Below, piece by piece: positions 1-11,552 of a stretch of 64,000 nt of DNA (its first letter is position 1; each line of letters starts with the position of its first letter). The stretch spans positions 1 to 64,000 of the forward strand of contig JAJEBT010000007.1 in NCBI GenBank assembly GCA_022822405.1. Direction: 5' to 3'. The translations under genes were made by a program, and so were the position numbers. This stretch comes from Alphaproteobacteria bacterium (GTDB taxonomy: Bacteria > Pseudomonadota > Alphaproteobacteria > MPNO01 > UBA830). The notes beneath the pieces were generated by a model. That model was given only the letters and a program-made list of their open reading frames with translations. It was not told the DNA's origin and did no database searches.

Positions 1-231
1 CTGTACCCGCCCCCGACAGACCGCAATAGATGCAACGCAGGGCAAAAAATGACGCCCGGAACCCCAAAGATCGCCGCAACATCACTCCAGCAGACAATTT
101 CAGAGCTCACCACCCCCGTGGTGATTTTTGCGGGCTAGGCCTCTTGAAGTCCGCGCGGCAGCTCTTAAGCTGCCGACATGGAGCCGCGGACGCATCACTG
201 CGCCGCAAGCGCAACCGGGGAGTTTGCGCCT

Positions 232-923
232 TGATCCGGAAGGAACCTGCGACCGGCCGTCCTCCGCGTCATGACCGCCACATTCCGGGCTTGCGGGTCC
301 TGCGCCTCACCGCATCGGCTCTTTTCCTCGGCTTCGCCGCGCTTGCAACCGGCTGCGCCACGCCGCCGCCGACGAATCAGGGCGACGTCTGCGAGGTCTT
401 TGAGCAGTACCCCGACTGGTACGACTACGCGCGCGCCTCGGCATCCAGGTGGGGCACCCCGATTCATGTCCAGATGGCCTTCGTGCGCCACGAATCGAGC
501 TATCGGAGCCACGCGCGGCCGCCGAGGAGGTGGTTTCTCTACATCATCCCGCTCGGCCGGCCGTCCTCGGCCAAGGGCTATGCGCAGGCCCAGGATCCGG
601 TCTGGGGCGAATATGAGAGGGAGCGTGGAAGCTGGTTCAGGAGCCGCTCCGACATGGAGGACGCGCTCGATTTCATCGGTTGGTACAACTACAAGACATA
701 TCGCCAGCTGGGCATCCCGCGCACCGACGCGCGGCGGCTCTATCTCGCCTATCACGAGGGGCGGGGCGGATACAAGCGCGGCAGCTGGAAGAGAAAGCCC
801 GGCGTCCAGCGCACCGCCAGCCGGGTCGCCAGCACCGCCAGCCGCTACCGGTCCCAGCTGGCGAGATGCGCATCCCGGTTCCGCTGCGATTCCTGGTACC
901 AGATCTGGCCCTTCTGCAGTTGA
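232..923 (+). CDS. Lysozyme-like/lytic transglycosylase family lipoprotein (start uncertain, TTG or upstream)
   Basis: ORF 30..923; hydrophobic signal followed by lipobox-like LATGC; 'VRHESSY...YAQAQDPVWGEYERERG...DFIGWYN...YLAYHEG' resembles SLT-type glycosidase segments. Confidence 0.65.
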
Positions 924-1157
924 TCGCTCCGGCGGAAGCCCTGGCCCGCGCCTGGCTAACCGCATCGTTGAGCGAACGGTTGACCCACCGGTCGGCTTGG
1001 GAAAGTTCAAGCGTCCCGCTGGGATTCTGGTGCGCGATGTAAAACGTGCGGACGCCAGGTATCTGCGCGAGTGCGCCGAGCATCATTGGCGCGTCGATCA
1101 TGGTGCTGGACGCCGAGCCGATGGAGTGGCGGCGGGGCACCCGATGCGGGCGCCGCC

Positions 1158-2474
1158 TCAGGACCGCGCGCGGATGATCCGGGCGCGGTTGCCGTCAAGC
1201 CACGCGCTGGCCTCGCCGTGGACGGCGCGGTCGGCGAAGACGTAGTCGGTCGCCGCTACCGGAATGTGATTGAGCACGTCGGAACGGGCGAGCGACGAGA
1301 CGACCCGCCCGTCGCGGAGCCGCACCGGGAAGTCGGCCGCGGCGTCATGCTGGCGGTAGCGGTCGTGGCGGAAATGCTCGGGCCCGAAGCGGCCGCAGAG
1401 CGCCTCGAAGACGAGCTGTCCGGCTTCCGGAGTGAGCTCGCTGCCGTCCGGGTTGCGCCCGTAGATGAGCTTGAAATGCTCGCGCCGGAACACGCGCCGT
1501 GCATGGACGTGCCCGGGTGCACTCTCGTCATGGGCGGCGCGGAACAGCGCCGCCGTGACCTCGTTGTCGGTCAGTCCGAGATGGCGCTCGACATCGGTCG
1601 GGAACATCCCGTCCTCGAGCCATTCGCGGAGGAACTCGGTCAGGTGGATGTCGTAGATTCTCTGGACCGGATGAAAATACACCTGCGTGTACATGAAATA
1701 CCGCGCCAGCATCAGCGCCACCGAGGATTGCAGGCCACCCTCCTCGACGCCGAGCGCCGGCGGCCCGGGCGTTCCGCCGCGTGCGGCCGGCGGCGTGCGC
1801 AGTATGCGCAGCGTGTCGATCAGCCGGTGATGGTCGAAACCTCCATAGGCGGCGCCGGCATGGTGCGAGTCCCTCAGGAGGTAGTCCATCCGGTCCATGC
1901 CGAAGGCCTCGCCGACGATGATCTGCGAGAGGATGGTCTCCCAGTCGGTGAAAGGAAGATCGGGCGCCTTGCCCGGACCGACCGCCAGCCTCGCGATGTC
2001 CTCGTGGCTAAGCGGCGGGTCGGCGCGCTCCCAGATCGACCTCAGTTCACCGCTGGCGATGATCTCGCGCGTCAATTTCTCGTGATCCCAGCCTTCAGGC
2101 AGGAGCGCCCGCTCCGCCGAATGCGAGAACGGCAGATGCCCGATGTCGTGGCAGAGCGCCGCCATGCGCAGCGCCCGGCGCCAGTAGGCGAGCTCGCCGG
2201 GCCGCCCGAGCGGCTCCAGCAGGTCGCGGATCTCGGCGGTCAGGTTGGCGGCATCGGTAACCGTGTCGAAGGCCCGCCCGGCAAGCTCCAACACGCCGAG
2301 GGAATGCTCGAACCGCTTGTGAGTCGCTCCCGGATACACCAGATAGGTCAGCGCCAGCTGGTGGATGTGGCGCAGCCGCTGGAAAGGTCGCGAATTCAGG
2401 ACCTCGCGTTCGCAATCGTCCAGCCGGACGAAGGCGTGGACCGGATCCCTGATCTCGTGAAGCGCTGCCGTCAC
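1158..2474 (-). CDS. HD-domain (dGTPase-like) phosphohydrolase
   Basis: EIRDPVHAFVRLDDCEREVLNSRPFQRLRHIHQLALTYLVYPGATHKRFEHSLGVLELA...ALCHDIGHLPFSHSAE; GTG start at 2474. Confidence 0.9.
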   Translation of the reverse strand: MTAALHEIRDPVHAFVRLDDCEREVLNSRPFQRLRHIHQLALTYLVYPGATHKRFEHSLGVLELAGRAFDTVTDAANLTAEIRDLLEPLGRPGELAYWRRALRMAALCHDIGHLPFSHSAERALLPEGWDHEKLTREIIASGELRSIWERADPPLSHEDIARLAVGPGKAPDLPFTDWETILSQIIVGEAFGMDRMDYLLRDSHHAGAAYGGFDHHRLIDTLRILRTPPAARGGTPGPPALGVEEGGLQSSVALMLARYFMYTQVYFHPVQRIYDIHLTEFLREWLEDGMFPTDVERHLGLTDNEVTAALFRAAHDESAPGHVHARRVFRREHFKLIYGRNPDGSELTPEAGQLVFEALCGRFGPEHFRHDRYRQHDAAADFPVRLRDGRVVSSLARSDVLNHIPVAATDYVFADRAVHGEASAWLDGNRARIIRARS

Positions 2475-2791
2475 CCTTGCCTCCCGCGCCCTTCCGCCGC
2501 CGATCCGTGCCGACGGCCACCTTCGATGCCGCCCTCTATCGTGCGCCGCTCCCCATTGCGGGCAGCCGAAGAGCGACAGCCAAACACAACCCACGGGACC
2601 GCAAAACGCAACCCCGCGCAGACACCCCTCGGGAACCGCGCCACTTCAGCCCCGGGTTCGCGCCGGGCGCAGGAAACCCGCGTCCTAAACCGCGTGCGTT
2701 CCGGATGCGGGTTCGGATAGCGTGCAGGACATGCCCGCCGACACCACCGACAGCGCCTGCCGTCCCTGCCACCCGCCGGAGGCGGCCTGAG

Positions 2792-5700
2792 ATGGTCGCC
2801 ACGCACGGCAGGCCGGCCCCGGCCGCATACTATCTCGACAGCCAGCAGACGCTCCACGGCCCGCTTCACGGCGCCGGGGGCCGGCGCGAGGCCAGCGGCG
2901 AGTGGTGGAACCCGGCCGGACTGTTCGGCCTTCCCGACCGCGGCCCGGTCGAAGGTGCCGCGTTCGCCAGCCTCCATCGCGGCTTCTCCCCGGACGGCGG
3001 CACGGCGCTGGTGCGGAACGCCGGCCAACGCCGCCGCTGCGGCATAGACCTCGTGTTCCCGGCCGACAAGTCGGTCTCCGCGCTGTGGGCGATCTCCGAC
3101 CCGACCACGGGCCGACTGATCGAGGAGGCGCATGACGATGCCGTCCGCCTCGCGCTCATGGAGATCGTCGCAAGGCATGCGATGTCGAACACGAAGGTTC
3201 ATGCCGGCGCCCGGACCGGACTTGTTCCCGCCGACGTCATGGGGGCCACGTTCCGGCACGGATCGAGCCGGGCGCGCGATCCGCATCTTCACACCCACTG
3301 CGTGATCTTCAACCTCGCGCGGCTCCGCAACGGCGGCGGATGGCGCGCATCGTGGGAGGCGCCTCTCCATTTCTGGTTGAGGGCCGCGGGAGCGGCGTAC
3401 CAGCACGCGCTGGCCTGGAACCTCCGCGAGCGCATCGGCGTCCGCTGCGGACCCCATGGTCGTAACGGGGCGCTGATACGCGTCGCGGGCGTGCCTCCCG
3501 GGCTGATCCGCCAGTGGTCGAAGCGGAGACAGGCCATGGAAACCGCGATACGGGAGGCCGGAGTGCGGATGCGCAGCGTAACGGGCACCCAGACCGCGAT
3601 GTTCGCGCGGGCCACGCGCGACGAGGAGGACCGGCACCCGGACCTCGAGGAGCTCCGCCCCGTATGGGCGCGCGAACGGGAGTCCTGGGTCTCCAACCCC
3701 GCCCGCCTCATAGCCTCGCTGTCGAAGCCTGACGAGCTGTTCCCGCCACCGAGCCGCTCCGAGATTCTCCGCAAGCTGGAATGCGTGCCCGACGATCTCG
3801 CGGCGCGCGGCTCCCCGTTCTCCCATCCGGAGCTGGTCGAGCGCGTTTGCACCGTCTCCGCCGGCGCCATGGGCTGGCGCGATGCAAACGCGTGGATCAT
3901 GGCCGCCGTGACGCGCCCCGACGTCATCCGGGTCGACAATCCCGAGCGGTCGGCCGCGGCCCGCGCCGGCCAGATGCACTCGCGGTTTTATGCCCTCAGG
4001 GAAACCTCCGAATTCGGGAACGCCCTCAGGGAAACGGCGCGCGAACTGTTCCTGGACACCCGATTCGGCGTGCCCCAAGCCAGGGTCGAGGCACGGATCC
4101 GGAGCCTCACGGCGGCCGGCTATCCGCTCGCCGCCGCCGACATCGCGGCGATCCGCCACGCCACGGCGGCGCACCGCGTCGCCGTCATCGAGTTCGCCCC
4201 GGCGCTAGACCGCAGCCTTGCCCTGCGTCCGGCCGCAGACCTTTATCGCGAGGAGGGCTACCAGGTGATCGGGGCCGCCGCCACGCTCCGCGCGGCCGCC
4301 GAGCTCCGAAACGAGAGCGGTATCGCGTCGATGCAGATCAACAGGCTCCTGTCGATGAACGACAAGGGCGCGCTCGACGACAACCAGGCCGCGGTGTTCG
4401 TGGTTGCCGACGCCGGCATCCTCCTTGAGCGCCAGATTGCGGCGCTGTTTGCGCTCGCCGGGCGCTATACGGCGAAGATCGTCCTGGTTGCGGAAGCGGG
4501 CCAGCAGCCGCCACTTGCGGCGGCTCCGGGCCTCGGCTTCGTCACCGGCGTCACCGGCTGCCTGCGTTCCGGCGGCCGGCCGGCCGGCGACGCCGTGTCC
4601 GAGGCCTTTTCCAAGGATCTCGTCCAGCTCGGCAACGGGCTCGGGGAGACGCTGGAGCGGATGGCCGGGGACTGCGACCGGCTCAGGACCGGCCATCCCC
4701 GCGACTCGGTCGCGGTCGTCGCCCGCACCCGCAAGGAGGAAAGGGTCTTGACCCACCTCCTTCGCGCCCGCCTGCCCCGCTCTGCCGCCGAGGGCGGGCG
4801 CGCCTGCATCCAGATCCACCAGCACAGGGGGCAGATGGCGTACAGGATATCCGTGCCGATGGAGATCCGGGCCGGCGACCGGCTCAGGCTCGGCGCCACC
4901 CTGTGGGAGGCGCGCCTGTTCCGCGGCTCGGTGGTCACCGTCGAGGACATCGTCGCCACCGCGTCAGTCACCGAAGAAGAGCCGCGTTTCCTCATCCGCG
5001 CGGCGACGCGCGACGGGCGGCAGGTCGAGTTCTTCCACAACGATGTCCGCGACAGCCATGGCGGCGTCCGGCTCGAGCACGGATACGCCTGCACGGTCGA
5101 CGAGCTGGTCGGCAGGTTCGACCGCGTCCTGGTGCTCGCCGACGACGGCTGGCGGCGGGGGCAGCTGGAACGCGTTGCGGCCTGCTGCCGCGGCCAGCCC
5201 GAGATCCATGTCAACCGCAAGCAGCTGACGGTGGCGTTCGGGACCCCGGCCGGCGACGACGCGCTTCTCGATCGCCTGCGCCGATGCTGGTCGCTTGCCA
5301 ACGGACGCGGCCATCCCTGCGGAGACCGGAGGCTCCATCCCGACTACTACACCGAACCTAAAAGCTGGCTTGCGGCCAATGACGGCGGCGACGGAACGCT
5401 GCGGCGCCTCGGCCAGGACATCGCCCAGGCCACGCTCGACCTGCGCCACGGCAACACGATCGCCGCCTTCGCCGCCGGCAGGGCCGCGGTGCTCGAAGAA
5501 TGGGCGGCGTGCCGCGAGCGCATCGCCGTCGACGGTGATGCGGCACTGCTCGCGCCATCCGCCGCCGGGACCCTGCGCCGGCACAGGGCGCTCCTTCACT
5601 CCCTCGAGACCCTGCCGCGACGGTGGACACCCCCGGTGCAGCGGATGTTCGCGGCGCGCGGTGGCCTGTCGACGCAAGACATTCGGGAGTTCGTTGCGCT

Positions 5701-6166
5701 CTACCGGCAGCTGCGCGACCAGCGGAGGATCGCGGCGGTGCGCCAGCCACCGAAAGAGGCCGCCCACGCGGACACCGCCGCAATCAAGACCTGGCTGGCC
5801 GAGGTGGCGCGCCAGCGGCGGTTCCGCGCCTTTGTGCTCGATGCCGCGGAACGCCACGCCGGGCGCGCCCGCGAGATCCCGTCATGGCGGAACAGCCTGG
5901 CCGACGCCGAGCGGCTGATCGCCCGCGGCCGCGCGATCCTCGCCGCCGGCGGCGTGGCGCAGACGGGCGATGCGGGACGCGGCGCGGTGCAGGCCGCCGT
6001 GGCGGCGCTCGAGGCGGAACGGCGCGAGGACCTGTCGGTTCCCGACCGGAGGCTCGATCCGGCGCCCGACACGGCGCCGCGCCGGGGCTTGGCTGCCGAG
6101 GTGACACAGGCGCACCGGCAACCCGGGGACCATCGCCTGGCCCGGGGGAGGTCGATGTCCTACTGA
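2792..6166 (+). CDS. MobF/TrwC-type relaxase fused to a helicase-like region with degenerate motifs
   Basis: AAYYLDS...IDLVFPADKSVSALWA...FRHGSSRARDPHLHTHCVIFN (3H metal motif) as in TrwC/TraI; ATG at 2792; C-terminal half aligns by eye to the TraI/TrwC helicase. Confidence 0.85.
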   Translation: MVATHGRPAPAAYYLDSQQTLHGPLHGAGGRREASGEWWNPAGLFGLPDRGPVEGAAFASLHRGFSPDGGTALVRNAGQRRRCGIDLVFPADKSVSALWAISDPTTGRLIEEAHDDAVRLALMEIVARHAMSNTKVHAGARTGLVPADVMGATFRHGSSRARDPHLHTHCVIFNLARLRNGGGWRASWEAPLHFWLRAAGAAYQHALAWNLRERIGVRCGPHGRNGALIRVAGVPPGLIRQWSKRRQAMETAIREAGVRMRSVTGTQTAMFARATRDEEDRHPDLEELRPVWARERESWVSNPARLIASLSKPDELFPPPSRSEILRKLECVPDDLAARGSPFSHPELVERVCTVSAGAMGWRDANAWIMAAVTRPDVIRVDNPERSAAARAGQMHSRFYALRETSEFGNALRETARELFLDTRFGVPQARVEARIRSLTAAGYPLAAADIAAIRHATAAHRVAVIEFAPALDRSLALRPAADLYREEGYQVIGAAATLRAAAELRNESGIASMQINRLLSMNDKGALDDNQAAVFVVADAGILLERQIAALFALAGRYTAKIVLVAEAGQQPPLAAAPGLGFVTGVTGCLRSGGRPAGDAVSEAFSKDLVQLGNGLGETLERMAGDCDRLRTGHPRDSVAVVARTRKEERVLTHLLRARLPRSAAEGGRACIQIHQHRGQMAYRISVPMEIRAGDRLRLGATLWEARLFRGSVVTVEDIVATASVTEEEPRFLIRAATRDGRQVEFFHNDVRDSHGGVRLEHGYACTVDELVGRFDRVLVLADDGWRRGQLERVAACCRGQPEIHVNRKQLTVAFGTPAGDDALLDRLRRCWSLANGRGHPCGDRRLHPDYYTEPKSWLAANDGGDGTLRRLGQDIAQATLDLRHGNTIAAFAAGRAAVLEEWAACRERIAVDGDAALLAPSAAGTLRRHRALLHSLETLPRRWTPPVQRMFAARGGLSTQDIREFVALYRQLRDQRRIAAVRQPPKEAAHADTAAIKTWLAEVARQRRFRAFVLDAAERHAGRAREIPSWRNSLADAERLIARGRAILAAGGVAQTGDAGRGAVQAAVAALEAERREDLSVPDRRLDPAPDTAPRRGLAAEVTQAHRQPGDHRLARGRSMSY

Positions 6167-6312
6167 CGTCCGGCCGCGAACTTCGAGCGCGGGCGCGCTT
6201 GCGTCGAGCGCAGGCGGATGGCACATATTCCGGGTGGCGGACGGTTGCGCCGTGGCATGTTTCCCCTGAATTTCATGCACCAGGATCCGCGGCCGGGCAC
6301 GGAGCGCGAATC

Positions 6313-7212
6313 ATGGCCGGCAGGATACGAACAGCAGTCCTCCCCGTGGCGGGGCTCGGCACCCGTTTCCTGCCCGCAACCAAGGCGATCCCCAAGGAAA
6401 TGCTGCCGGTGGTCGACCGGCCGCTGATCCAGTACGCCGTCGACGAGGCGCTGGCCGCGGGGATCGAGAACATCGTCCTCGTCACCGGCCGCAACAAGGC
6501 GGCGATCGAGGACCATTTCGACCGCAGCCCGGAGCTCGACCGCGTGCTCGAAAGCCGCGGCAAGGAACGCGAACTCGAGGCCGTGAGCCGGATCGTGCCC
6601 GAGGCCGGCCGCATCTCCTACACGCGCCAGCCGGACGCGCTCGGCCTCGGCCACGCGGTCTGGTGCGCCCGCGAACTCGTCGGCAACGAGCCCTTCGCCG
6701 TTCTTCTCGCCGACGACCTCGTCCTCGCCGACGTGCCCTGCCTGAAACAGATGATCGAGGCCGCCGCGGATACCGGCGGCAGCATTGTCGCGGTCGAGGA
6801 TGTGCCGCGGGAGCACACCTCGCGCTACGGCATCCTCGATGTCGGCGCGGACGACGGGCGGCTCGTCGAGGTCCGGGGCCTCGTCGAGAAACCCGACCCC
6901 GCCGACGCGCCGTCGACGCTCAGCGTCATCGGCCGCTACGTGCTGATGCCGGAGATATTCGGGCATCTCGGCGCCATGGACCGCGGCGCCGGCGGCGAGA
7001 TCCAGCTCACGGACTCGATGGCCAAGATGATCGGACACTCGCCGTTTCACGGGCTGCGCTTTTCCGGGCGCCGGTTCGACTGCGGCAGCAAGGCCGGGTT
7101 CCTCGAAGCCAATATCGCGTTCGCGCTTGCCCGCGACGACATGCGCGATGCAGCCACCAAGCTCGTCCGCACCTACGCCGCCGGCGCGCCGCCCGCTGCC
7201 GGGAGCGCCTGA
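6313..7212 (+). CDS. galU: UTP--glucose-1-phosphate uridylyltransferase
   Basis: [41 protein letters not shown]; full-length. Confidence 0.97.
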   Translation: MAGRIRTAVLPVAGLGTRFLPATKAIPKEMLPVVDRPLIQYAVDEALAAGIENIVLVTGRNKAAIEDHFDRSPELDRVLESRGKERELEAVSRIVPEAGRISYTRQPDALGLGHAVWCARELVGNEPFAVLLADDLVLADVPCLKQMIEAAADTGGSIVAVEDVPREHTSRYGILDVGADDGRLVEVRGLVEKPDPADAPSTLSVIGRYVLMPEIFGHLGAMDRGAGGEIQLTDSMAKMIGHSPFHGLRFSGRRFDCGSKAGFLEANIAFALARDDMRDAATKLVRTYAAGAPPAAGSA

Positions 7213-8540
7213 TGCGCGTCGCCATGATCGGGGCCGGGTATGTGGGCCTGGTCTCGGCCGCCTGCATGTCCGAATTCGGGATCGATGTCGTCTGCGTCGA
7301 CAGCGACCGCGACCGGATCGCCGAACTCGAGACCGGCGCGGTTCCGCTCTACGAGCCCGGCCTCGAGGATCTCGTCGCCGGCAACATCGGCGCCCGGCGC
7401 CTGTCTTTCTCCGCCGATGCGGAGGCCGCCGTCGCGGCCGCCGACGCGGTGTTCATCGCCGTCGGCACGCCAAGCCGGCGCGGCGACGGTCACGCCGACC
7501 TCTCCTACGTCCACGCCGCCGCCGAAGAAGTCGCGCGGTTCCTCGACGGCTACACGGTGGTGGTCACCAAGTCCACCGTCCCGGTGGGGACGAGCCGCAG
7601 GATCGCGGAAATCATCGCCAAAGTGCGGCCCGACGCCGAGTTCGACGTCGCCTCCAACCCCGAATTCCTCCGCGAGGGCTCGGCGATCGAGGACTTCATG
7701 CGTCCCGACCGCATCGTCATCGGCGCCGAGACCGACCGGGCGCGCGAGCTTCTGCACCGACTCTACCGGCCCCTCTATCTCCTGGAGACGCCGATCCTGT
7801 TCACCACGCTGGAATCCGCGGAACTGATCAAGTACGCCGCCAACGGCTTTCTCGCGACCAAGATCACCTTCATCAACGAGATCGCGGATCTGTGCGAGAA
7901 GCTCGGCGCCGACGTGCAGACGGTGGCGCGCGGCATCGGCATCGACCGCAGGATCGGGGAAAAGTTCCTCCATGCCGGCCCGGGCTTCGGCGGATCCTGT
8001 TTTCCGAAGGACGCGCTGGCGCTGGCGAAGACGGCCCGCGACAGCGGCGCGCCGGTCCGGATCATCGAGACGGTCGTCGACGTCAACGACCGGCGCCGGA
8101 GCGGCATGGCGCAAAGGATCATCGGGATCTGCGGCGGCTCGGTGGCCGGCCGGACGATCGCCGTGCTGGGCCTGACCTTCAAGCCCAACACCGACGACAT
8201 CCGCGAAAGCCCCGGCATCGCGATCGCGGCCGCCCTCGGCGACGCTGGCGCCGCGGTCCGCGCCTACGATCCGGAAGGCATGGCCGAAGCCGGAAAGCGG
8301 CTGGCGCATGCCGAGTTCTGCAGCGACGCCTATGCCGCCATGACCGGCGCCGACGCGCTCGTGATCGTCACCGAATGGAACGAGTTTCGCCTCCTCGACC
8401 TCGCCCGCGCCAAGGCGCTGATGGCGCGCCCCCTCGTCATCGATCTCCGCAACATCTACGACCCCGACGAGATGCGGGCGGCGGCGTTCGACTATCACAG
8501 CATCGGGCGGGCGCCGGTGCTCGCCGGAGGCGGTTCGTGA
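7212..8540 (+). CDS. ugd: UDP-glucose 6-dehydrogenase
   Basis: [23 protein letters not shown]...[20 protein letters not shown]; start overlaps galU stop. Confidence 0.97.
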   Translation: MRVAMIGAGYVGLVSAACMSEFGIDVVCVDSDRDRIAELETGAVPLYEPGLEDLVAGNIGARRLSFSADAEAAVAAADAVFIAVGTPSRRGDGHADLSYVHAAAEEVARFLDGYTVVVTKSTVPVGTSRRIAEIIAKVRPDAEFDVASNPEFLREGSAIEDFMRPDRIVIGAETDRARELLHRLYRPLYLLETPILFTTLESAELIKYAANGFLATKITFINEIADLCEKLGADVQTVARGIGIDRRIGEKFLHAGPGFGGSCFPKDALALAKTARDSGAPVRIIETVVDVNDRRRSGMAQRIIGICGGSVAGRTIAVLGLTFKPNTDDIRESPGIAIAAALGDAGAAVRAYDPEGMAEAGKRLAHAEFCSDAYAAMTGADALVIVTEWNEFRLLDLARAKALMARPLVIDLRNIYDPDEMRAAAFDYHSIGRAPVLAGGGS

Positions 8541-9925
8541 GCGGACCCGGCCCGCACCGGTTCGATCCGACCATTCTCCGGGAATACGACATCCGGGGCG
8601 TGGTCGGCGAGACTCTGGACGTCGCCGACGCCTACGCCGTGGGGCGGAGCTTCGGCACGGTGATCGTCCGCGAGGGCGGCGCCACGGCCTGCGTCGGCCG
8701 CGACGGCAGGCTGACCTCGCCGGAGCTCGAGTCCGAACTTGTCCGCGGCCTCACCGACTGCGGTATCGACGTCGTCCGCGTCGGGCTCGGCCCGACGCCG
8801 ATGCTCTACTTCGCCCGCCACATCACCGGCAGCGCCGGCGGGGTGATGGTCTCGGGATCGCACAACCCGCCCGAATATAACGGCTTCAAGATGGTGCTCG
8901 CGGCACGACCGTTCCATGGCGCCGACATCCTTGATCTCGGAACGATCGCCGGGGCCGGCGACTGGGCCTCGGGACGCGGCAGCGCCGGCGACGAGCCGAT
9001 GCTCGACCGCTACGTGGAGCGCCTCGCAGCGGATCATGGCGGCGAACGGCCACTCAGGGTGGTGTGGGACGCCGGGAACGGCTCCGCCGGCGAGGCGATG
9101 CAGAAGCTCGCGGCGCGGCTTCCGGGCGAGCACGTGCTGCTCAACGAGACCATTGACGGCACCTTTCCGGCGCATCACCCAGACCCCACGGTGGCGGAGA
9201 ATCTCGAACAGCTGCGGCGCGCGGTGCTCGGCGGGAAGGCCGATCTCGGAATCGGATTCGACGGCGACGGGGACCGCATCGGCGTCGTCGACGACGCCGG
9301 CGGCATCCTCTGGGGAGACCAGCTGATGGCCTTCCTCGCCGCCGACGTGCTCGAGGACCATCCGGGCGCAACGGTCATCGCTGACGTGAAGGCGAGCCAG
9401 GCGCTGTTCGACCGCATCGCGGCGATGGGCGGCCAGCCTATCATGTGGAAGACCGGGCATTCGCTGATCAAGGCCGCCATCCCCGAGACCGGTGCACTGC
9501 TCGCCGGCGAGATGAGCGGGCACATCTTCTTCGCCGACCGCTATTACGGCTATGACGACGCACTCTATGCCGCGGTGCGCCTGCTCGGATGGCTGTCGCG
9601 CCAGGATCGCGGCCTGGCCGAGCTTCGAAGCGCCATGCCGGAGCTCCTGAACACGCCCGAACTGCGCTTCCCCTGTGCCGAGGAGCAGAAGTTCGGCGTC
9701 GTCGAGCGGATCAGGAACCGACTCGCCGAATCGGGCGCCGAAGTCTGCGACATCGACGGCGTCCGCGTCTCGACCGACGACGGCTGGTGGCTGCTCCGCG
9801 CCTCCAATACCCAGGCAGTGCTGGTGGCGCGGTGCGAATCGGACAGCGAAGACGGGCTCGAGCGCCTCAAGCGGTCGCTTTCCGAGCAACTCCGGGGCGC
9901 CGGCGTCGAGCCTCCGGAGTTCTGA
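8537..9925 (+). CDS. Phosphomannomutase/phosphoglucomutase
   Basis: [15 protein letters not shown]...[16 protein letters not shown]...[18 protein letters not shown] start overlapping ugd stop. Confidence 0.95.
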   Translation: MSGPGPHRFDPTILREYDIRGVVGETLDVADAYAVGRSFGTVIVREGGATACVGRDGRLTSPELESELVRGLTDCGIDVVRVGLGPTPMLYFARHITGSAGGVMVSGSHNPPEYNGFKMVLAARPFHGADILDLGTIAGAGDWASGRGSAGDEPMLDRYVERLAADHGGERPLRVVWDAGNGSAGEAMQKLAARLPGEHVLLNETIDGTFPAHHPDPTVAENLEQLRRAVLGGKADLGIGFDGDGDRIGVVDDAGGILWGDQLMAFLAADVLEDHPGATVIADVKASQALFDRIAAMGGQPIMWKTGHSLIKAAIPETGALLAGEMSGHIFFADRYYGYDDALYAAVRLLGWLSRQDRGLAELRSAMPELLNTPELRFPCAEEQKFGVVERIRNRLAESGAEVCDIDGVRVSTDDGWWLLRASNTQAVLVARCESDSEDGLERLKRSLSEQLRGAGVEPPEF

Positions 9926-9959
9926 ACAGCGCGCCGGCCTCCGTCCGCGCCGCCGCGCG

Positions 9960-11204
9960 TCAGGACCTGGAGCTCATCCACACCACCAGGCAGTCGATCT
10001 TGCGGCGCTTGAGCAGGCGGCACGAATCGCGGGCGCTCGACTTGGACGCCATCACCAGCCTTGCCTTGTAGATCCTGCCGCCACGGCGCGTCTTGCGCTT
10101 CTGGCTGACGATCTTGTACGGCCGCCCGGCCAGGCTCGGCACCTTCTGCACCGCCCGGCCGATCATCTTCCTGGCATCCGCGAGCCGCGTATACGCGCCG
10201 ACCTGGACGGTCCAGCCGCGCACCGCGCCAGCCTTGCGGTTGCGCACCGGCGCAACACCAGAACCGGGCCCGGTGGCCGCGGCGGGGGTCTTCGCCCCGG
10301 CCGGGCCGGCGCTTCCGGCGGCGGAAGGTTTCGGGGTCAGCGCAGCCCTCCGCGCCGAGGCGGCAACGCTGGCGCTCCGCGCGGCCTGGATCTTCGCCGC
10401 CTTCCGGGTCTCCGCGGGGCTGAACCCCCGGTTCAGGAGCCGCGCCACGATGCGATTCCGGGACTTCGATGTCCGCCCCCCGAAGACGACCGCGATCAGC
10501 CGCCTGCCGCCCCTCTCGGCCGAGGCGGCGAGATTGAATCCGGACGCCCTCGTGTATCCCGTCTTGATCCCGTCCATGCCCCGGTAATTTCGCATCAGAC
10601 GATTGTGATTCCGGTAGGTCCGGCCCCGCCAGGTCCATGTCTTGCGCGAGAATTGCCCGTACATCCGGGGGAAGGTCTCCAGCATCTTCCGGCTCAGGGT
10701 CGCCATGTCCCGCGCCGTGCTGAGCTGCGCGCGGCTCGGCAGTCCCGACGCGTTGGTGAAGGTGGTGTTACGCATGCCGAGCTGGCGCGCGCGGCGCGTC
10801 ATCTGTCTCGCGAACTTGCGTTCCGTGCCGCCAAGGGCTTCGGCCACCACAGTAGCGACGTCGTTCGCGGATTTGACCACCAGCGCGGAGATTGCGTCGC
10901 GCACGCTTATCCGCTCGCCAACCCTGAGGCCAAGCTTGGACGGTGGGCGGCTCTGCGCCCTGTGGGAAACCCGCAGTTTCTGCGACAGGCTGATCTTCTT
11001 CGCACGCAACGCCTCGAAGGTCATGAACAGCGTCATCATCTTCGTGAGCGAAGCGGGGTAGTTCCTGGTGTCGGCATTGACGGCATGGAGGACGCGGCCG
11101 GTGTCGGCCTCGATGACGATTGAGGCGTATTTTGCCGCCGCGGAGCCGGGCAAGCCGGCAAGGGGAAGGACTATCAGGCTGGACAGGAACAGGAACCGAA
11201 TCAC
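9960..11204 (-). CDS. D-alanyl-D-alanine carboxypeptidase (SxxK serine-type) with C-terminal SPOR domain
   Basis: YPASLTKMMTLFM (SxxK), SAND (SxN), GIKTGYT (KTG); C-terminal RGWTVQVGAYTRLADARKMI SPOR; GTG start at 11204. Confidence 0.92.
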   Translation of the reverse strand: MIRFLFLSSLIVLPLAGLPGSAAAKYASIVIEADTGRVLHAVNADTRNYPASLTKMMTLFMTFEALRAKKISLSQKLRVSHRAQSRPPSKLGLRVGERISVRDAISALVVKSANDVATVVAEALGGTERKFARQMTRRARQLGMRNTTFTNASGLPSRAQLSTARDMATLSRKMLETFPRMYGQFSRKTWTWRGRTYRNHNRLMRNYRGMDGIKTGYTRASGFNLAASAERGGRRLIAVVFGGRTSKSRNRIVARLLNRGFSPAETRKAAKIQAARSASVAASARRAALTPKPSAAGSAGPAGAKTPAAATGPGSGVAPVRNRKAGAVRGWTVQVGAYTRLADARKMIGRAVQKVPSLAGRPYKIVSQKRKTRRGGRIYKARLVMASKSSARDSCRLLKRRKIDCLVVWMSSRS

Positions 11205-11552
11205 GCGTGTCTCCCGCCTCCGGTGCCGGCTTTCCCGCGGCGGAGCATGCCGCCGACGGGCAACGGATGCACCCGGCTCCCACCCAAATGCTCCCTTCCA
11301 ACTCCGGCTCCACCGTACCCGAAATGGCGGCCGCTGTCCATGCCGGCAACGCACCGGCGGACCGACAGTCCGGAGCGGGAATGACGGCGCTTGCCTAAGC
11401 GCCGCGGTTCTGCCGTAGTAGGGGCGGCTTTCGCCGACAGAACCGCTTGCCGGCGATGGACGGAGTCTCCGGGGTGCAATCCGGGTCATCGTGCCGGCGG
11501 ACCAGGCTACACCGCACGCCACCGCCGCGTCTCGCAGGAACAGGAACAGGCC

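Noticed and set aside
2471-4174. 567-aa minus-strand ORF opposite the relaxase
   Set aside because: Shadow ORF; plus-strand relaxase motifs are clear.
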